This document shows positions 17,759 through 26,500 of a stretch of DNA of 35,106 bases, one piece after another. This DNA is from Plebeiibacterium sediminum. GTDB taxonomy: Bacteria; Bacteroidota; Bacteroidia; Bacteroidales; Marinilabiliaceae. The notes beneath the pieces are model-generated. The model did no database searches and was not told where the DNA came from. It saw only the letters and a list, made by a program, of their open reading frames with translations. Where the stretch lies: positions 1-35,106 of the forward strand of contig NZ_JAPDPJ010000061.1 in NCBI RefSeq assembly GCF_026013605.1. Direction: 5' to 3'. The position numbers were made by a program, and so were the translations under genes. Positions within the stretch are counted from its first letter, which is position 1. Each line of letters opens with the position of its first letter.

Positions 17759-17772
17759 TTGATGTATATCAA
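17759..17772. promoter_or_regulatory. Perfect FNR-type binding site
   Basis: TTGAT-GTAT-ATCAA matches the FNR consensus TTGAT-N4-ATCAA at every fixed base. It lies in the 259-base divergent gap between the Crp/Fnr gene (start 17644) and the reductase-rhodanese gene (start 17904), about 115 and 131 bases from the two start codons. The adjacent regulator is the obvious candidate to bind it. Confidence 0.7.
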
Positions 17773-17775
17773 TTT

Positions 17776-17800
17776 AAACACAGAACACGTTCTTGTGTTT
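17776..17800. promoter_or_regulatory. Imperfect 25-base palindrome next to the FNR-type site
   Basis: AAACACA-GAAC and GTTC-T-TGTGTTT form inverted arms with a two-base centre and one bulged T. It begins three bases after the FNR-type palindrome, on the side of the reductase gene. It could be a second operator or a transcript hairpin. Confidence 0.4.
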
Positions 17801-17903
17801 TTATAGTAAATTATTTGGTGCTATGAGATAGATTTGTCAAAACAAAAAAACAAAGCCTGTTAGGGCAATTTTAAATAAGCAAAAAATAAAAAAAATATAT
17901 ATA

Positions 17904-19925
17904 ATGGAAAAAATCGTAATTATTGGAGGGGTGGCAGCAGGAGCAACAGCTGCAGCAAAGGCGAGAAGATTATCGCCAGATGCAAAAATTGTAATGCTAG
18001 AGGCTGGTCCTGATATTTCATTCGCAAATTGTGGATTGCCATATTATATTGCCGGAGATATTAAGAGCCGTTCAAAATTAATTTTACAAAGCCCTGAAAG
18101 CTTTAAAGAACAATATGATGTTGATGTATATACACATACTATTGTTTCATCTATTGATAAGGAAAATAATCAAATTAAAGCCATTGATAGCAGATCAGGC
18201 GAAACCAGAAGTTTTGAATACGATAAATTGATTTTAGCTCAGGGAGGCAGACCTTTAAAACCAGAGTTTCCCGGATCAGATCGTGACCATGTATTTACAT
18301 TATGGACACTTGAGGATATGGATAAGATTTCTGCACACCTGGAAGATGAAAATCCTAAAAATGCAGTTGTTGTTGGTGGCGGATTTATTGGTTTGGAAAT
18401 GGTTGAGGCCTTGGTTAAAAGAGGTTTAAATGTTTCTGTTGTTGAAAAAATGGATCATGTAATGTCTATCATGGATGGAGAAATTGCAGGTTTTGTTGAG
18501 CAGGAGCTTCTTGCTTATGGAGTAGGTGTTCATACAAATACAGCAGTAACACAAATTAAATCTGATTCTGTTATTTTAGATAATGGTGAGGAGTTGGATG
18601 CCGATATGGTTTTAATGTCAATAGGCGTGCGACCAACTTTACAGTTGGCTATAGATGCCGGATTGGCCATTGGTGAAGCTGGTGGTTTATTGGTGAATGA
18701 TCAGTTACAAACTTCTGATCCTAATATTTATGCTGCAGGTGATATGGTTGAAATTGAGCACCGTGTTAATGGTAAAAAAGTACGTATTCCATTGGCAGGT
18801 CCTGCTAACCGACAAGGGCGTATCGCTGCAGAAAATGCATTAGGAGGAAATCACAGCTACATGGGAGCAATTGGTACTTCAGTAGTGCGTGTTTTTGAAG
18901 CAGTTGCAGGTATTACAGGTTTATCTTTAAAACAAGCGCGAGCGTTAGGAATTGATGCAGATGCCGTTGTTGTTCATAAGGAGCATCATACATCATATTA
19001 TCCGGGAGCTGAAACTGTAACAGTACAATTGGTATATGATAAAAATACTGGTGTTATTTTAGGCGGACAAACTGCTGGTTACAAGGGCGCAGATAAACGT
19101 TTGGATGTGATTGCAACAGCAACAGCATCTAAATTGAAGGTGAGTGATATTGCAGACGTTGATTTTGCATATTCTCCTCCAATCGGAACTGCAAATGATG
19201 CGATGAATATGGCTGCCTACGTGGCTGAAAACAGAATGTCGGGATATAGTCCATCGGTTACCGTATCAGAGTTGGATGAATTACTAAAAGGACAAGATGC
19301 CATAGCTATTGATGTCAGAGATATTTTTGCCTATCAAAAGAGTCATATTCAGGGTGCCATACATATTCCTTTAGAAGTATTGCCAGAGCAAATGGAGCAG
19401 CTTCCTAATGATCGTTTGATATTGGTTTATGATGAGTTTGGTAAAAAAAGTCATCAGGCATTAAGAACGCTTGTTGGGGCCGGATTTAAAAATGTAGTGA
19501 ATATCTCAGGAGGTCATACATCGTTACAACGATATGCTTTAACCATTGGATTTGAAGAGTTTGATATTAATTTATTAGATATTGAGGCTAAAAGTATTGG
19601 GGCACAGGAAGAAGAGCAAAAAGAGGAAGCTCCTAAAAAAGAAGACAAGAAAAGTGATAATGGATTATTGATTGTTGATGTTAGAACAGAAGGAGAATTC
19701 AGAAGTGGGGCATTCCCAAATGCTGTAAATATTCCTTTGGATGATATCATGCAAAATAAAGTGGATCTGGGATCCAATCCAAATCGAGAGATTGTTGTTT
19801 ATTGTGCATCAGGTGCTCGTTCGGCTTATGCCAAGCAAGTATTAATGCAAAGAGGTTATACTAATGTTATGAATGGTGGTGGTATTGCTGCTATGATGTC
19901 GAGATTAGACAAAATGAGGAATTAG
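17904..19925 (+). CDS. CoA-disulfide reductase-like flavoprotein with two rhodanese domains
   Basis: This 673-residue protein belongs to the pyridine-nucleotide-disulfide oxidoreductases. It has an FAD motif (IVIIGGVAAGATAA), a single redox cysteine (Cys43 in SFANCGLPYY, as in CoA-disulfide reductase), an NADH-binding motif (VVVGGGFIGLEMVEAL), and a dimerisation domain to about residue 445. Usual CoADR-rhodanese fusions, which reduce CoA persulfides or polysulfide, carry one rhodanese domain. Here there are two. The first (about 455-550) has Asp510 where the catalytic Cys should be (VYDEFGKKS). An acidic/lysine-rich linker follows, then the second (about 580-670) with an intact Cys634 in VYCASGARS. 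The first domain is probably structural or substrate-presenting. Likely roles are persulfide reduction, sulfane-sulfur balance or thiol redox. It is divergent from a Crp/Fnr gene and ends at a strong terminator. Confidence 0.9.
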   Translation: MEKIVIIGGVAAGATAAAKARRLSPDAKIVMLEAGPDISFANCGLPYYIAGDIKSRSKLILQSPESFKEQYDVDVYTHTIVSSIDKENNQIKAIDSRSGETRSFEYDKLILAQGGRPLKPEFPGSDRDHVFTLWTLEDMDKISAHLEDENPKNAVVVGGGFIGLEMVEALVKRGLNVSVVEKMDHVMSIMDGEIAGFVEQELLAYGVGVHTNTAVTQIKSDSVILDNGEELDADMVLMSIGVRPTLQLAIDAGLAIGEAGGLLVNDQLQTSDPNIYAAGDMVEIEHRVNGKKVRIPLAGPANRQGRIAAENALGGNHSYMGAIGTSVVRVFEAVAGITGLSLKQARALGIDADAVVVHKEHHTSYYPGAETVTVQLVYDKNTGVILGGQTAGYKGADKRLDVIATATASKLKVSDIADVDFAYSPPIGTANDAMNMAAYVAENRMSGYSPSVTVSELDELLKGQDAIAIDVRDIFAYQKSHIQGAIHIPLEVLPEQMEQLPNDRLILVYDEFGKKSHQALRTLVGAGFKNVVNISGGHTSLQRYALTIGFEEFDINLLDIEAKSIGAQEEEQKEEAPKKEDKKSDNGLLIVDVRTEGEFRSGAFPNAVNIPLDDIMQNKVDLGSNPNREIVVYCASGARSAYAKQVLMQRGYTNVMNGGGIAAMMSRLDKMRN

Positions 19926-19994
19926 GGTTTGCTAGGCTAAGTTTAATATTGAGGTTGAACTTAGTAAATTAAATTTCGATAGAGTTTATGTGTG

Positions 19995-20034
19995 AAATCG
20001 CGCGGTTGAAGTTTCAATTAGCGCGATTTTTTTT
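19995..20034 (+). terminator. Intrinsic terminator after the reductase-rhodanese gene
   Basis: AAATCGCGC (19995-20003) pairs perfectly with GCGCGATTT (20021-20029), with an inner TTGAA/TTCAA stem (20006-20017), followed by a T run to 20034. Confidence 0.88.
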
Positions 20035-20040
20035 ATGAAA

Positions 20041-21033
20041 TTAAAATGGTTTGTAAAACTTATACGGAATAGAAAAAGTAAAGGTGCTTCCTTTATTTAA
20101 TTCTGACTCAAGCCATATATTACCTCCAAGTAATTCAATAAGCCCTTTTACTATTGACAAACCTAAACCGGTACCTTTTTGTTTTTGAGTGTAATTATCT
20201 TCAGCTTGAATAAAGCGATCAAAAATTTGTGCTTGTAGCTCTTTTGATATGCCAATTCCAGTATCTGAAACGTACATTGTAAAGTGAGTATCGCTTAATC
20301 CTTTGCATCCAACTTCAATTTTACCACTATGCGTAAACTTAAAAGCATTACTTAAAAGGTTTGTAAGTATTTGTTTTAATTTACCGCTGTCAAACTGAAT
20401 GGGTTGGGTTATTTTATCACACGGAAAATTCATGGTAAACTCAATGTGTGATTTATTAAGTTGCTTTTGATATTGAGAGAAAAAGACTTCGATATTATTC
20501 AACATGGTTTTAATATCAACAATTTCCCAGTTAATGGATACCTGACCAGATTCAATTTTAGCAATATCAAGAATATCATTAATAATCTGAAGTAAATCAG
20601 AACTACTATTATTGATAATTTCAGTAAATTCAATAAGTCTTTCCTTATCGTCAAAATATGTAGGTAATAATTCCGAGAAGCCAATAATTGCATTTAAAGG
20701 CGTACGGATTTCGTGACTGATATTTTGAAGAAACTGATTTTTTAATCGTTCACTTTCAAAAGCTTTTTCTTTTGCAATAATTAATTCCTCGTTGAGTTTT
20801 GTGATGCGTTCGTTTTCAACTTTTTGTAAATGTCCCTCTTTTATATCATCCATTAGCATATTCATACCCATAGAAAGTGCATCAATCTTGTCATTATTAT
20901 CTGTTATTTCAAATTGATGATCAATATCCCCATGAGCAATTTTCATTACTCCTTCAATGATATCATCAATTCGCTCGCTCTTCGACTTCTCGTTATCAGT
21001 CATTGTATTACTAATTAAATCACTTCTATTCAT
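20041..21033 (-). CDS. Soluble histidine kinase with HAMP-like N-terminus
   Basis: The 330-residue protein has no membrane helix. Residues 20-70 look like a HAMP segment (IIEGVMKIAHGDIDHQFEI, then IDALSMGMNMLMDDI), followed by a coiled coil. The kinase core has His107 in QNISHEIRTPLN and the ATP-binding motifs NLLSNAFKFTHSGK, DTGIGI and KGTGLGLSIV. The ATG at 21033 overlaps the stop of the STAS-like gene (ATGAATAG), which points to coupled translation, so longer in-frame starts inside that gene are not favoured. The pair probably forms a cytoplasmic sensing unit: the STAS-like protein may bind the kinase. No response regulator is nearby. Confidence 0.88.
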   Translation of the reverse strand: MNRSDLISNTMTDNEKSKSERIDDIIEGVMKIAHGDIDHQFEITDNNDKIDALSMGMNMLMDDIKEGHLQKVENERITKLNEELIIAKEKAFESERLKNQFLQNISHEIRTPLNAIIGFSELLPTYFDDKERLIEFTEIINNSSSDLLQIINDILDIAKIESGQVSINWEIVDIKTMLNNIEVFFSQYQKQLNKSHIEFTMNFPCDKITQPIQFDSGKLKQILTNLLSNAFKFTHSGKIEVGCKGLSDTHFTMYVSDTGIGISKELQAQIFDRFIQAEDNYTQKQKGTGLGLSIVKGLIELLGGNIWLESELNKGSTFTFSIPYKFYKPF

Positions 21034-21439
21034 TAAACCAATCTCTTGCCTCATCTTCAGTGCTAAAAAAACGATAATGTTCAATTTTACTAATCTTACC
21101 CATTACAAAAGAAGCTATCATTCTTGATACGGGATGCATACCAAAAATGGCAACTTTGGTTGTTGTTTCTAACAATGAATAGGTTCTCCAACAATCTCTG
21201 GCCTGGGGTGAGTTTTTACCACAATGATTAAGGTCAATTAAAAATTGAACCTTTTTATTTGATTTACTTAAAGTTTCCTTAATTAATTCTCCATGAGCAG
21301 CCGAAACTTCGGCAGTTTGCTCACCAATGGCAATCACATGATAAACAATATATGCACCATCGGTAATTTTTACTCTACTCTCACCAATAGCATATTCACC
21401 CTCTCCAATTCTTTCTATACAAATCTTATTACTTGTCAT
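21026..21439 (-). CDS. STAS/SpoIIAA-like protein
   Basis: The 137-residue protein follows the pattern of the Bacteroidota STAS/SEC14-like (SpoIIAA-type) family: an N-terminal beta-rich part, a central helix, VQFLIDLNHCGKNSPQAR, and the closing block TTTKVAIFGMHPVSRMIASF followed by FFSTEDEARDWF. Family members are small cytoplasmic proteins thought to bind partner proteins or lipids. The ATG at 21439 is chosen because a TAnnTTTGC promoter motif (21465-21457) covers the only upstream alternative, a TTG at 21460. The gene shares eight bases with the histidine kinase gene that follows, which suggests that the two work together. Confidence 0.75.
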   Translation of the reverse strand: MTSNKICIERIGEGEYAIGESRVKITDGAYIVYHVIAIGEQTAEVSAAHGELIKETLSKSNKKVQFLIDLNHCGKNSPQARDCWRTYSLLETTTKVAIFGMHPVSRMIASFVMGKISKIEHYRFFSTEDEARDWFNE

Positions 21440-21456
21440 GCGTGTAAATTCGAATT

Positions 21457-21465
21457 GCAAATGTA
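21457..21465 (-). promoter_or_regulatory. -7 promoter motif of the STAS-like/kinase operon
   Basis: On the minus strand TACATTTGC matches TAnnTTTGC exactly, 17 bases in front of the ATG at 21439. No clear TTTG -33 box is seen. Confidence 0.55.
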
Positions 21466-21579
21466 AAAGAAATTTTTAGATGATTGTAATTTGTAATTTG
21501 AGACTTTGTTGTTTTTTGATGAATGGCAATATTTATACAATTATAATTTAAATATATAATAGCGAATGAATTAGATGAT

Positions 21580-21588
21580 TATATTTGC
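21580..21588 (+). promoter_or_regulatory. -7 promoter motif of the ppnP gene
   Basis: TATATTTGC matches TAnnTTTGC exactly and ends 32 bases before the ATG at 21621. A -33 box is not evident. Confidence 0.55.
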
Positions 21589-21620
21589 GTTCAATAACTA
21601 ATATTTAACAAAACATTAAA

Positions 21621-21902
21621 ATGTTACAAGTAAACGAGTATTTCGAAGGAAAAGTAAAATCTATTGCTGTGGATAACAGTAATGGAAAAGCAACTGCTGG
21701 AGTTATTGCTCCCGGTGAATTTGAATTTGGTACATCAACCATTGAGTACATGACAGTAACCTATGGAGAGATGGATGTTTTATTACCAGAATCAACAGAG
21801 TGGAAATTATATAAACAAGGAGAAACTTTTAAGGTTGAAAAAGATGCTTCTTTTAAAGTTAAGGTAGCTGAACCTGTAAGTTATGTTTGCCGTTACGAGT
21901 AA
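21621..21902 (+). CDS. ppnP: Pyrimidine/purine nucleoside phosphorylase PpnP
   Basis: PpnP (formerly DUF1255, YaiE) is a small cupin that cleaves several nucleosides with phosphate to give the base and ribose-1-phosphate. The 93-residue length is exactly typical. Recognisable family blocks are VNEYFEGKVKSI, the Gly-rich TAGVIAPGEFEFGT, the cupin strand VTYGEMDVLLPES, and a C-terminal FKVKVAEPVSYVCRY. It is a single-gene unit between a promoter motif and a terminator, divergent from the STAS-like/kinase operon. Confidence 0.92.
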   Translation: MLQVNEYFEGKVKSIAVDNSNGKATAGVIAPGEFEFGTSTIEYMTVTYGEMDVLLPESTEWKLYKQGETFKVEKDASFKVKVAEPVSYVCRYE

Positions 21903-22067
21903 CTAGAGTTTATACCCTATTCTATATTGAGGTTAATGAATATATAACGGATTAATGCAGGTTGCAATTTAGGATGTGAAAATATACTCATTTAAATGAT
22001 AAACCAGGATCTCAGAACAATATGGTAATAAAAAAATAGTTAGATTTTAGGATCTAATTAAGCTATT

Positions 22068-22098
22068 AAGGCTGGTTTTTATAAACCGGCCTTTTTTT
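22068..22098 (+). terminator. Intrinsic terminator downstream of ppnP
   Basis: AAGGCTGGTTT (22068-22078) pairs with AAACCGGCCTT (22083-22093) with one G-T pair and a four-base loop, followed by a T run. It stands about 165 bases after the ppnP stop. The rest of the 354-base gap to the next gene shows only the satP promoter motif. Confidence 0.85.
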
Positions 22099-22199
22099 GT
22101 ATGTATTACTGCAATTGCACAATCGAATCCTTCGTAGTCCATTTTTTAAACTACTTATTCATTTTGGCTTAAAGTAAACACTATTTAACATCATCGACG

Positions 22200-22231
22200 T
22201 TGTTTGTTATGGGGCAGCGAATTACTTTTGC
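22200..22231 (+). promoter_or_regulatory. Bacteroidota-type promoter of the satP-like gene
   Basis: TACTTTTGC (22223-22231) matches the -7 consensus. A TTG at 22200-22202 lies 20 bases upstream, within the accepted -33 spacing. The motif ends 25 bases before the ATG. Confidence 0.55.
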
Positions 22232-22256
22232 CGGCTGAAATTTAAACACTTATACA

Positions 22257-22814
22257 ATGATGAAAAACGGAAACCCGGCAGTTGTAGGATTAGCTGGTTT
22301 TGGCTTAACTACTTTATTATTGCAATTCCATAATTTAGGATGGATTGGAATAGGACCAGTTTTGGCAATGGGAATTATTTTTGGAGGACTGGCTCAGATG
22401 ATAGCCGGATTTCAAGAACAAAAAATGGGAAATAACTTTGGATACAGTGCTTTTGTAGCTTATGGATCTTTTTGGATTGGCTTGGGCATTATCTGGATAT
22501 TAAACCATTTTGATATATATAAATCATCACATTCGGATGTTGGCTTTTATTTGGTGGGATGGACATTGTATACTATCATCATGTTTATTGCATCATGGAG
22601 AGTGCATATGGCCATGGCAGTTACTTTTGGAACTTTATTGCTTGGTTTTATATTGTTAGACCTTGCACATTTCGGAATGCCGCAGCTTACAGTATTTGCT
22701 GCAATTGATCTGATTATTTGTGCATTGGCTGCCTGGTATATGATGGGAGCTATTATTATAAATGATTTAGCTGGTAAAGTTGTTTTTCCATTAGGGAAAA
22801 AAATTATTGAATAG
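22257..22814 (+). CDS. satP: GPR1/FUN34/YaaH (SatP) family acetate transporter
   Basis: SatP-type proteins carry acetate and succinate with protons across the inner membrane. The 185-residue protein has six hydrophobic helices and the family's N-terminal signature NPAVVGLAGFGLTTLLL (NPAPLGL type). It also has family blocks GGLAQMIAGFQEQKMGNNFGYSAFVAYGSFW in successive parts and a late AWYMMGAIIIND. Two consecutive ATG codons (22257 and 22260) are equally possible starts. It forms its own unit between a promoter motif and a terminator. It may work with the ADP-forming ligase (313-2370) in acetate handling, though the genes are about 20 kb apart. Confidence 0.9.
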   Translation: MMKNGNPAVVGLAGFGLTTLLLQFHNLGWIGIGPVLAMGIIFGGLAQMIAGFQEQKMGNNFGYSAFVAYGSFWIGLGIIWILNHFDIYKSSHSDVGFYLVGWTLYTIIMFIASWRVHMAMAVTFGTLLLGFILLDLAHFGMPQLTVFAAIDLIICALAAWYMMGAIIINDLAGKVVFPLGKKIIE

Positions 22815-22842
22815 TATCATACTATTTTTTCGTAAAAAAGAT

Positions 22843-22876
22843 AAGCAATAGTCGTAGTGGGCTATTGCTTTTTTTG
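22843..22876 (+). terminator. Intrinsic terminator after the satP-like gene
   Basis: AAGCAATAG (22843-22851) pairs perfectly with CTATTGCTT (22862-22870) over a ten-base loop, followed by a T run to about 22875. Confidence 0.9.
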
Positions 22877-23076
22877 TTTGATTTTTACCATAAGCCTTCA
22901 TCTGGTATTGTTATTTGAATTCTGTACATCATCCTGGAATGTAATAACGGTTACTTATGGTGATAAGGATATTTTATATCGTAAAACCAAAAAGTTATAC
23001 ATTTTATCCAAAATGGTATAAAACAATTAAGTGGTTTTGTTGGTTACTTTGTTGTACGGTTAAATAAACTGATATA

Positions 23077-23460
23077 ATGCTTAGAAAGTTTCTACATATT
23101 GTTTTTGCGTTATTCCTTGTTTTAGTAACAATGGGAGTAACCATTTCTATGCATTATTGTGGAGATAAATTGGTTTCTACAGCAGTAAATTCAAAGGCCG
23201 ATTCTTGTTGTTCCGGAGATGATGATTGTGGATGTTGTCATGATGAAAGCATTCATATTGAGGTAAAAGATAATTATGTGGCTCCTGTTTGCATAGAAGC
23301 AAATGCACCCATAAGTATTGATGTACTTTTCCCAGTTCTTTTTCAATTGTTTGATGAGGAAATTATTTCTGTAACAAAAACTACTTATGTTACCTATTAT
23401 TTATCGCCACCACCACCTCTTTCAACCAGGTTGGCTATAAATCAATCATTTCTTTGTTAG
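23077..23460 (+). CDS. HYC_CC_PP family small exported protein
   Basis: The 127-residue protein fits a Bacteroidota family named after its motifs. An N-terminal membrane or signal segment (about 5-24) is followed by HYCG (residues 26-29), paired cysteines (DSCCSGDDDCGCCHDE, about 42-57), and a proline run (LSPPPPL) near the C-terminus. Cysteine- and histidine-rich features suggest metal binding at the outer face of the inner membrane. It stands 120 bases upstream of the cusA-like gene in the same direction and is probably the first gene of the metal-efflux operon. Biochemical function is not established as far as I know. Confidence 0.8.
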   Translation: MLRKFLHIVFALFLVLVTMGVTISMHYCGDKLVSTAVNSKADSCCSGDDDCGCCHDESIHIEVKDNYVAPVCIEANAPISIDVLFPVLFQLFDEEIISVTKTTYVTYYLSPPPPLSTRLAINQSFLC

Positions 23461-23580
23461 CGTTTGGTTCTAACTAATTATTGTATAATAATTAGTCGTG
23501 TTGTTATGTCTTTTCATTATTAAGACATGGGGCTACTGCATTGTAGCAACTTGAACATAAGAACTTCAAACGAACAAATC

Positions 23581-26500
23581 ATGTTGAATAAAATTATAAA
23601 ATTCTTTTTAGAGAATAAGCTGGTTACCTTTTTGGTGTTGCTTGTTTTTATTAGCTGGGGAATAATCAATTCTCCATTTGGCTGGGATACAGGTATTTTA
23701 CCAAGTGATCCGGTGCCTGTTGATGCGATACCAGATATCGGTGAGAATCAGCAAATAGTATATACCGAGTGGCCGGGTCGTTCTCCTCAGGATATTGAAG
23801 ACCAAATATCTTACCCATTAACCACTGCATTGCTGGGAATACCTGGTGTTAAAACAATTCGTAGTAATTCCATCTTTGGGCTATCCAGTATATATATCAT
23901 TTTCGATGAGGATGTGGAATTTTACTGGAGTAGAACCCGTATCCTGGAAAAACTAAATTCATTACAGGCAGGTACTTTGCCATCGGATGTATCACCGGCA
24001 CTTGGACCTGATGCAACAGCACTTGGTCAAATCTATTGGTACACGCTGGAAGGAAGAGATGCAGATGGTAATCCTGCCGGGGGGTGGGATCCGCATGAAC
24101 TCAGAACCATTCAGGATTTCTATGTTCGTTATTCATTAACATCTGCTCAGGGAGTGGCAGAGGTGGCTTCTATAGGAGGATTTGTGAAAGAATATCAGGT
24201 GGATATTGACCCCAATGCCATGAAGGCGCATCAAGTGACCATTGCACAGATTATGTCGGCAGTAAAAAATAGTAATCTGGATATCGGGGCGCGTACCATT
24301 GAGTTTAACAGGGCAGAATATCTGGTTCGTGCTCTGGGCTATATAAAAAATCTGGAAGATCTGGAAAAGAGTGTTGTTGCTGTGCGTAACAATGTGCCTA
24401 TCCGCTTGAAAGATGTGGCTAAAATAAACTTTGGACCTGCAACAAGGCGGGGAGGATTGGATAAAGGTGGTGCTGAAGCCGTAGGTGGTGTTGTGGTGGC
24501 TCGTTATGGTGCCAACCCACTTAAAACCATCGAAAATATGAAGGCTAAGATTGCAGAGATAGAACCAGGCCTGCCTTCAAAAACATTGGCCGATGGTACC
24601 GTATCTAAAGTTACAATTGTACCATTTTATGATCGTACAGGTTTAATTAAAGAAACCTTGGGTACTTTGGAGGAGGCCATCTCCCTTGAATTACTCATTA
24701 GTATTTTGGTGGTGATTGTGTTGGTATTTAACCTGCGTGCCTCATTTCTTATTTCCAGTCTTTTGCCTATAGGTGTACTGATCACTTTTATCACCATGAA
24801 ACAGTTTGGGGTTGATGCTAATATTGTAGCCCTTTCTGGTATTGCCATTGCCATTGGAGTAATGGTTGACGTGGGGGTGGTTTTTGTCGAAAATATTATA
24901 CGACATATTGAACTGCCAGAAAACAAAGGGGCTAAAGGAAAAGCGTTGCTTACTGTGGTTTATACAGCAACTACAGAGGTTGCAGGAGCCGTAATTACCG
25001 CACTATCAACTACTATTATTAGTTTCTTACCTGTTTTTGCAATGGAAGCTGCCGAAGGAAAACTGTTTAAGCCACTGGCTTTCACAAAAACCTTTACCAT
25101 GATTTCGGCATTATTGATTGGTTTGATCATAATACCGACCTTGGCACATTTAGTTTTTTCCATCAGGATTGATAAAAAGCGCTACCAACGATTGGGTAAT
25201 ATTATTCTTACTGTAGCAGGAGTTGTTCTTTCAATCGCTTCTGGTAATTATATAGCGCTGGCTATTTCTGCATTTGGAATCAATGGTTTACTCGCATATA
25301 GATGGAAAGAGAACCAGAAGAATTTTATCAATCTGATAAATATTGCCATTACGGTTGTAGTTGTTGTTTTCTTTTTAACAAAGGCGTGGATGCCACTTGG
25401 GGCACAAAACAGCATGTTTGCCAACTTCCTTTTTGTGATAGCCATCGTAACAGCTGTATTAGGATGTATGTCGATGGTAGTGGTATTTTATAAGCGCATA
25501 TTAGGCTGGTGTTTGGATCATAAATGGACTTTTTTAACTGTACCTATATTTATTGTATTGTTTGGAATAACCAGCTGGCAGGGCTTTAATAAGCTGTTTG
25601 GGTTTTTACCTCAATTTATAAAAAACACCGATTCATATGCTTATCTGGATAAAAAACTTCCGGGTATAGGTAAAGAGTTTATGCCATCTCTGGATGAAGG
25701 TTCATTTTTATTAATGCCAACAACAATGCCTCACTCTGGTATCGAAGAAAACCTTGAAGTGATTCGCATGCTGGACAAGCAGGTGAACTCCATACCAGAA
25801 GTTGAAACAGTAGTAGGAAAGTGGGGCCGTGTAAATTCGGCATTAGATCCTGCACCTACATCGATGTATGAGAATGTAATCAATTATAAACCAGAATACA
25901 TTCTGAATGAAAAAGGGCATCGCATGCGCTTTAAAACAAACAAAGAAGGTGCCTTTATTCTGAAAGATGGTTCTACTTACAATCCGAAGGAAGAAGCATT
26001 TCGTTTGATTGATAAGGAGAACTTAACGATAGATAATAATGGGGAATACTTCAGACAATGGCGCGAAGAAATTAAAACACCGGATGATATCTGGCAGGCC
26101 ATCATTGATAAAAGTAATATACCGGGTTTAACATCTGCACCAAAGTTGCAGCCTATTTCAACAAGATTGGTGATGTTACAAACAGGTATGCGTGCTCCAA
26201 TGGGTATTAAGGTGTATGGTCCCGATCTTGAAAGTATTGAGACAGTAGGCTTTGAGCTTGAAAAACAATTAAAGAATGTTGAAGGTGTGCAGGGAATGTC
26301 TGTTTTTGCCGACCGTGTGGTTGGTAAACCTTACCTTGAAATGGAAATCAACAGGGATGCTATTGCGCGTTATGGTTTAAGTGTAAAGAATCTGCAGTCT
26401 GTTATTGGTAGTGCAATAGGAGGTATGCCACTTACAACAACTGTTGAAGGTAGAGAGCGTTTTCCTGTGAGACTGCGTTATGCTCGTGAATTCAGGGATA

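Noticed and set aside
21034-21084. Longer start for the soluble histidine kinase
   Set aside because: The extra residues lie inside the STAS-like gene; the ATG at 21033 overlapping its stop is the usual coupled arrangement.
23527-23580. Upstream start for the cusA-like gene
   Set aside because: The extra 18 residues do not look like a CusA N-terminus, whereas MLNKIIKFF from 23581 does.
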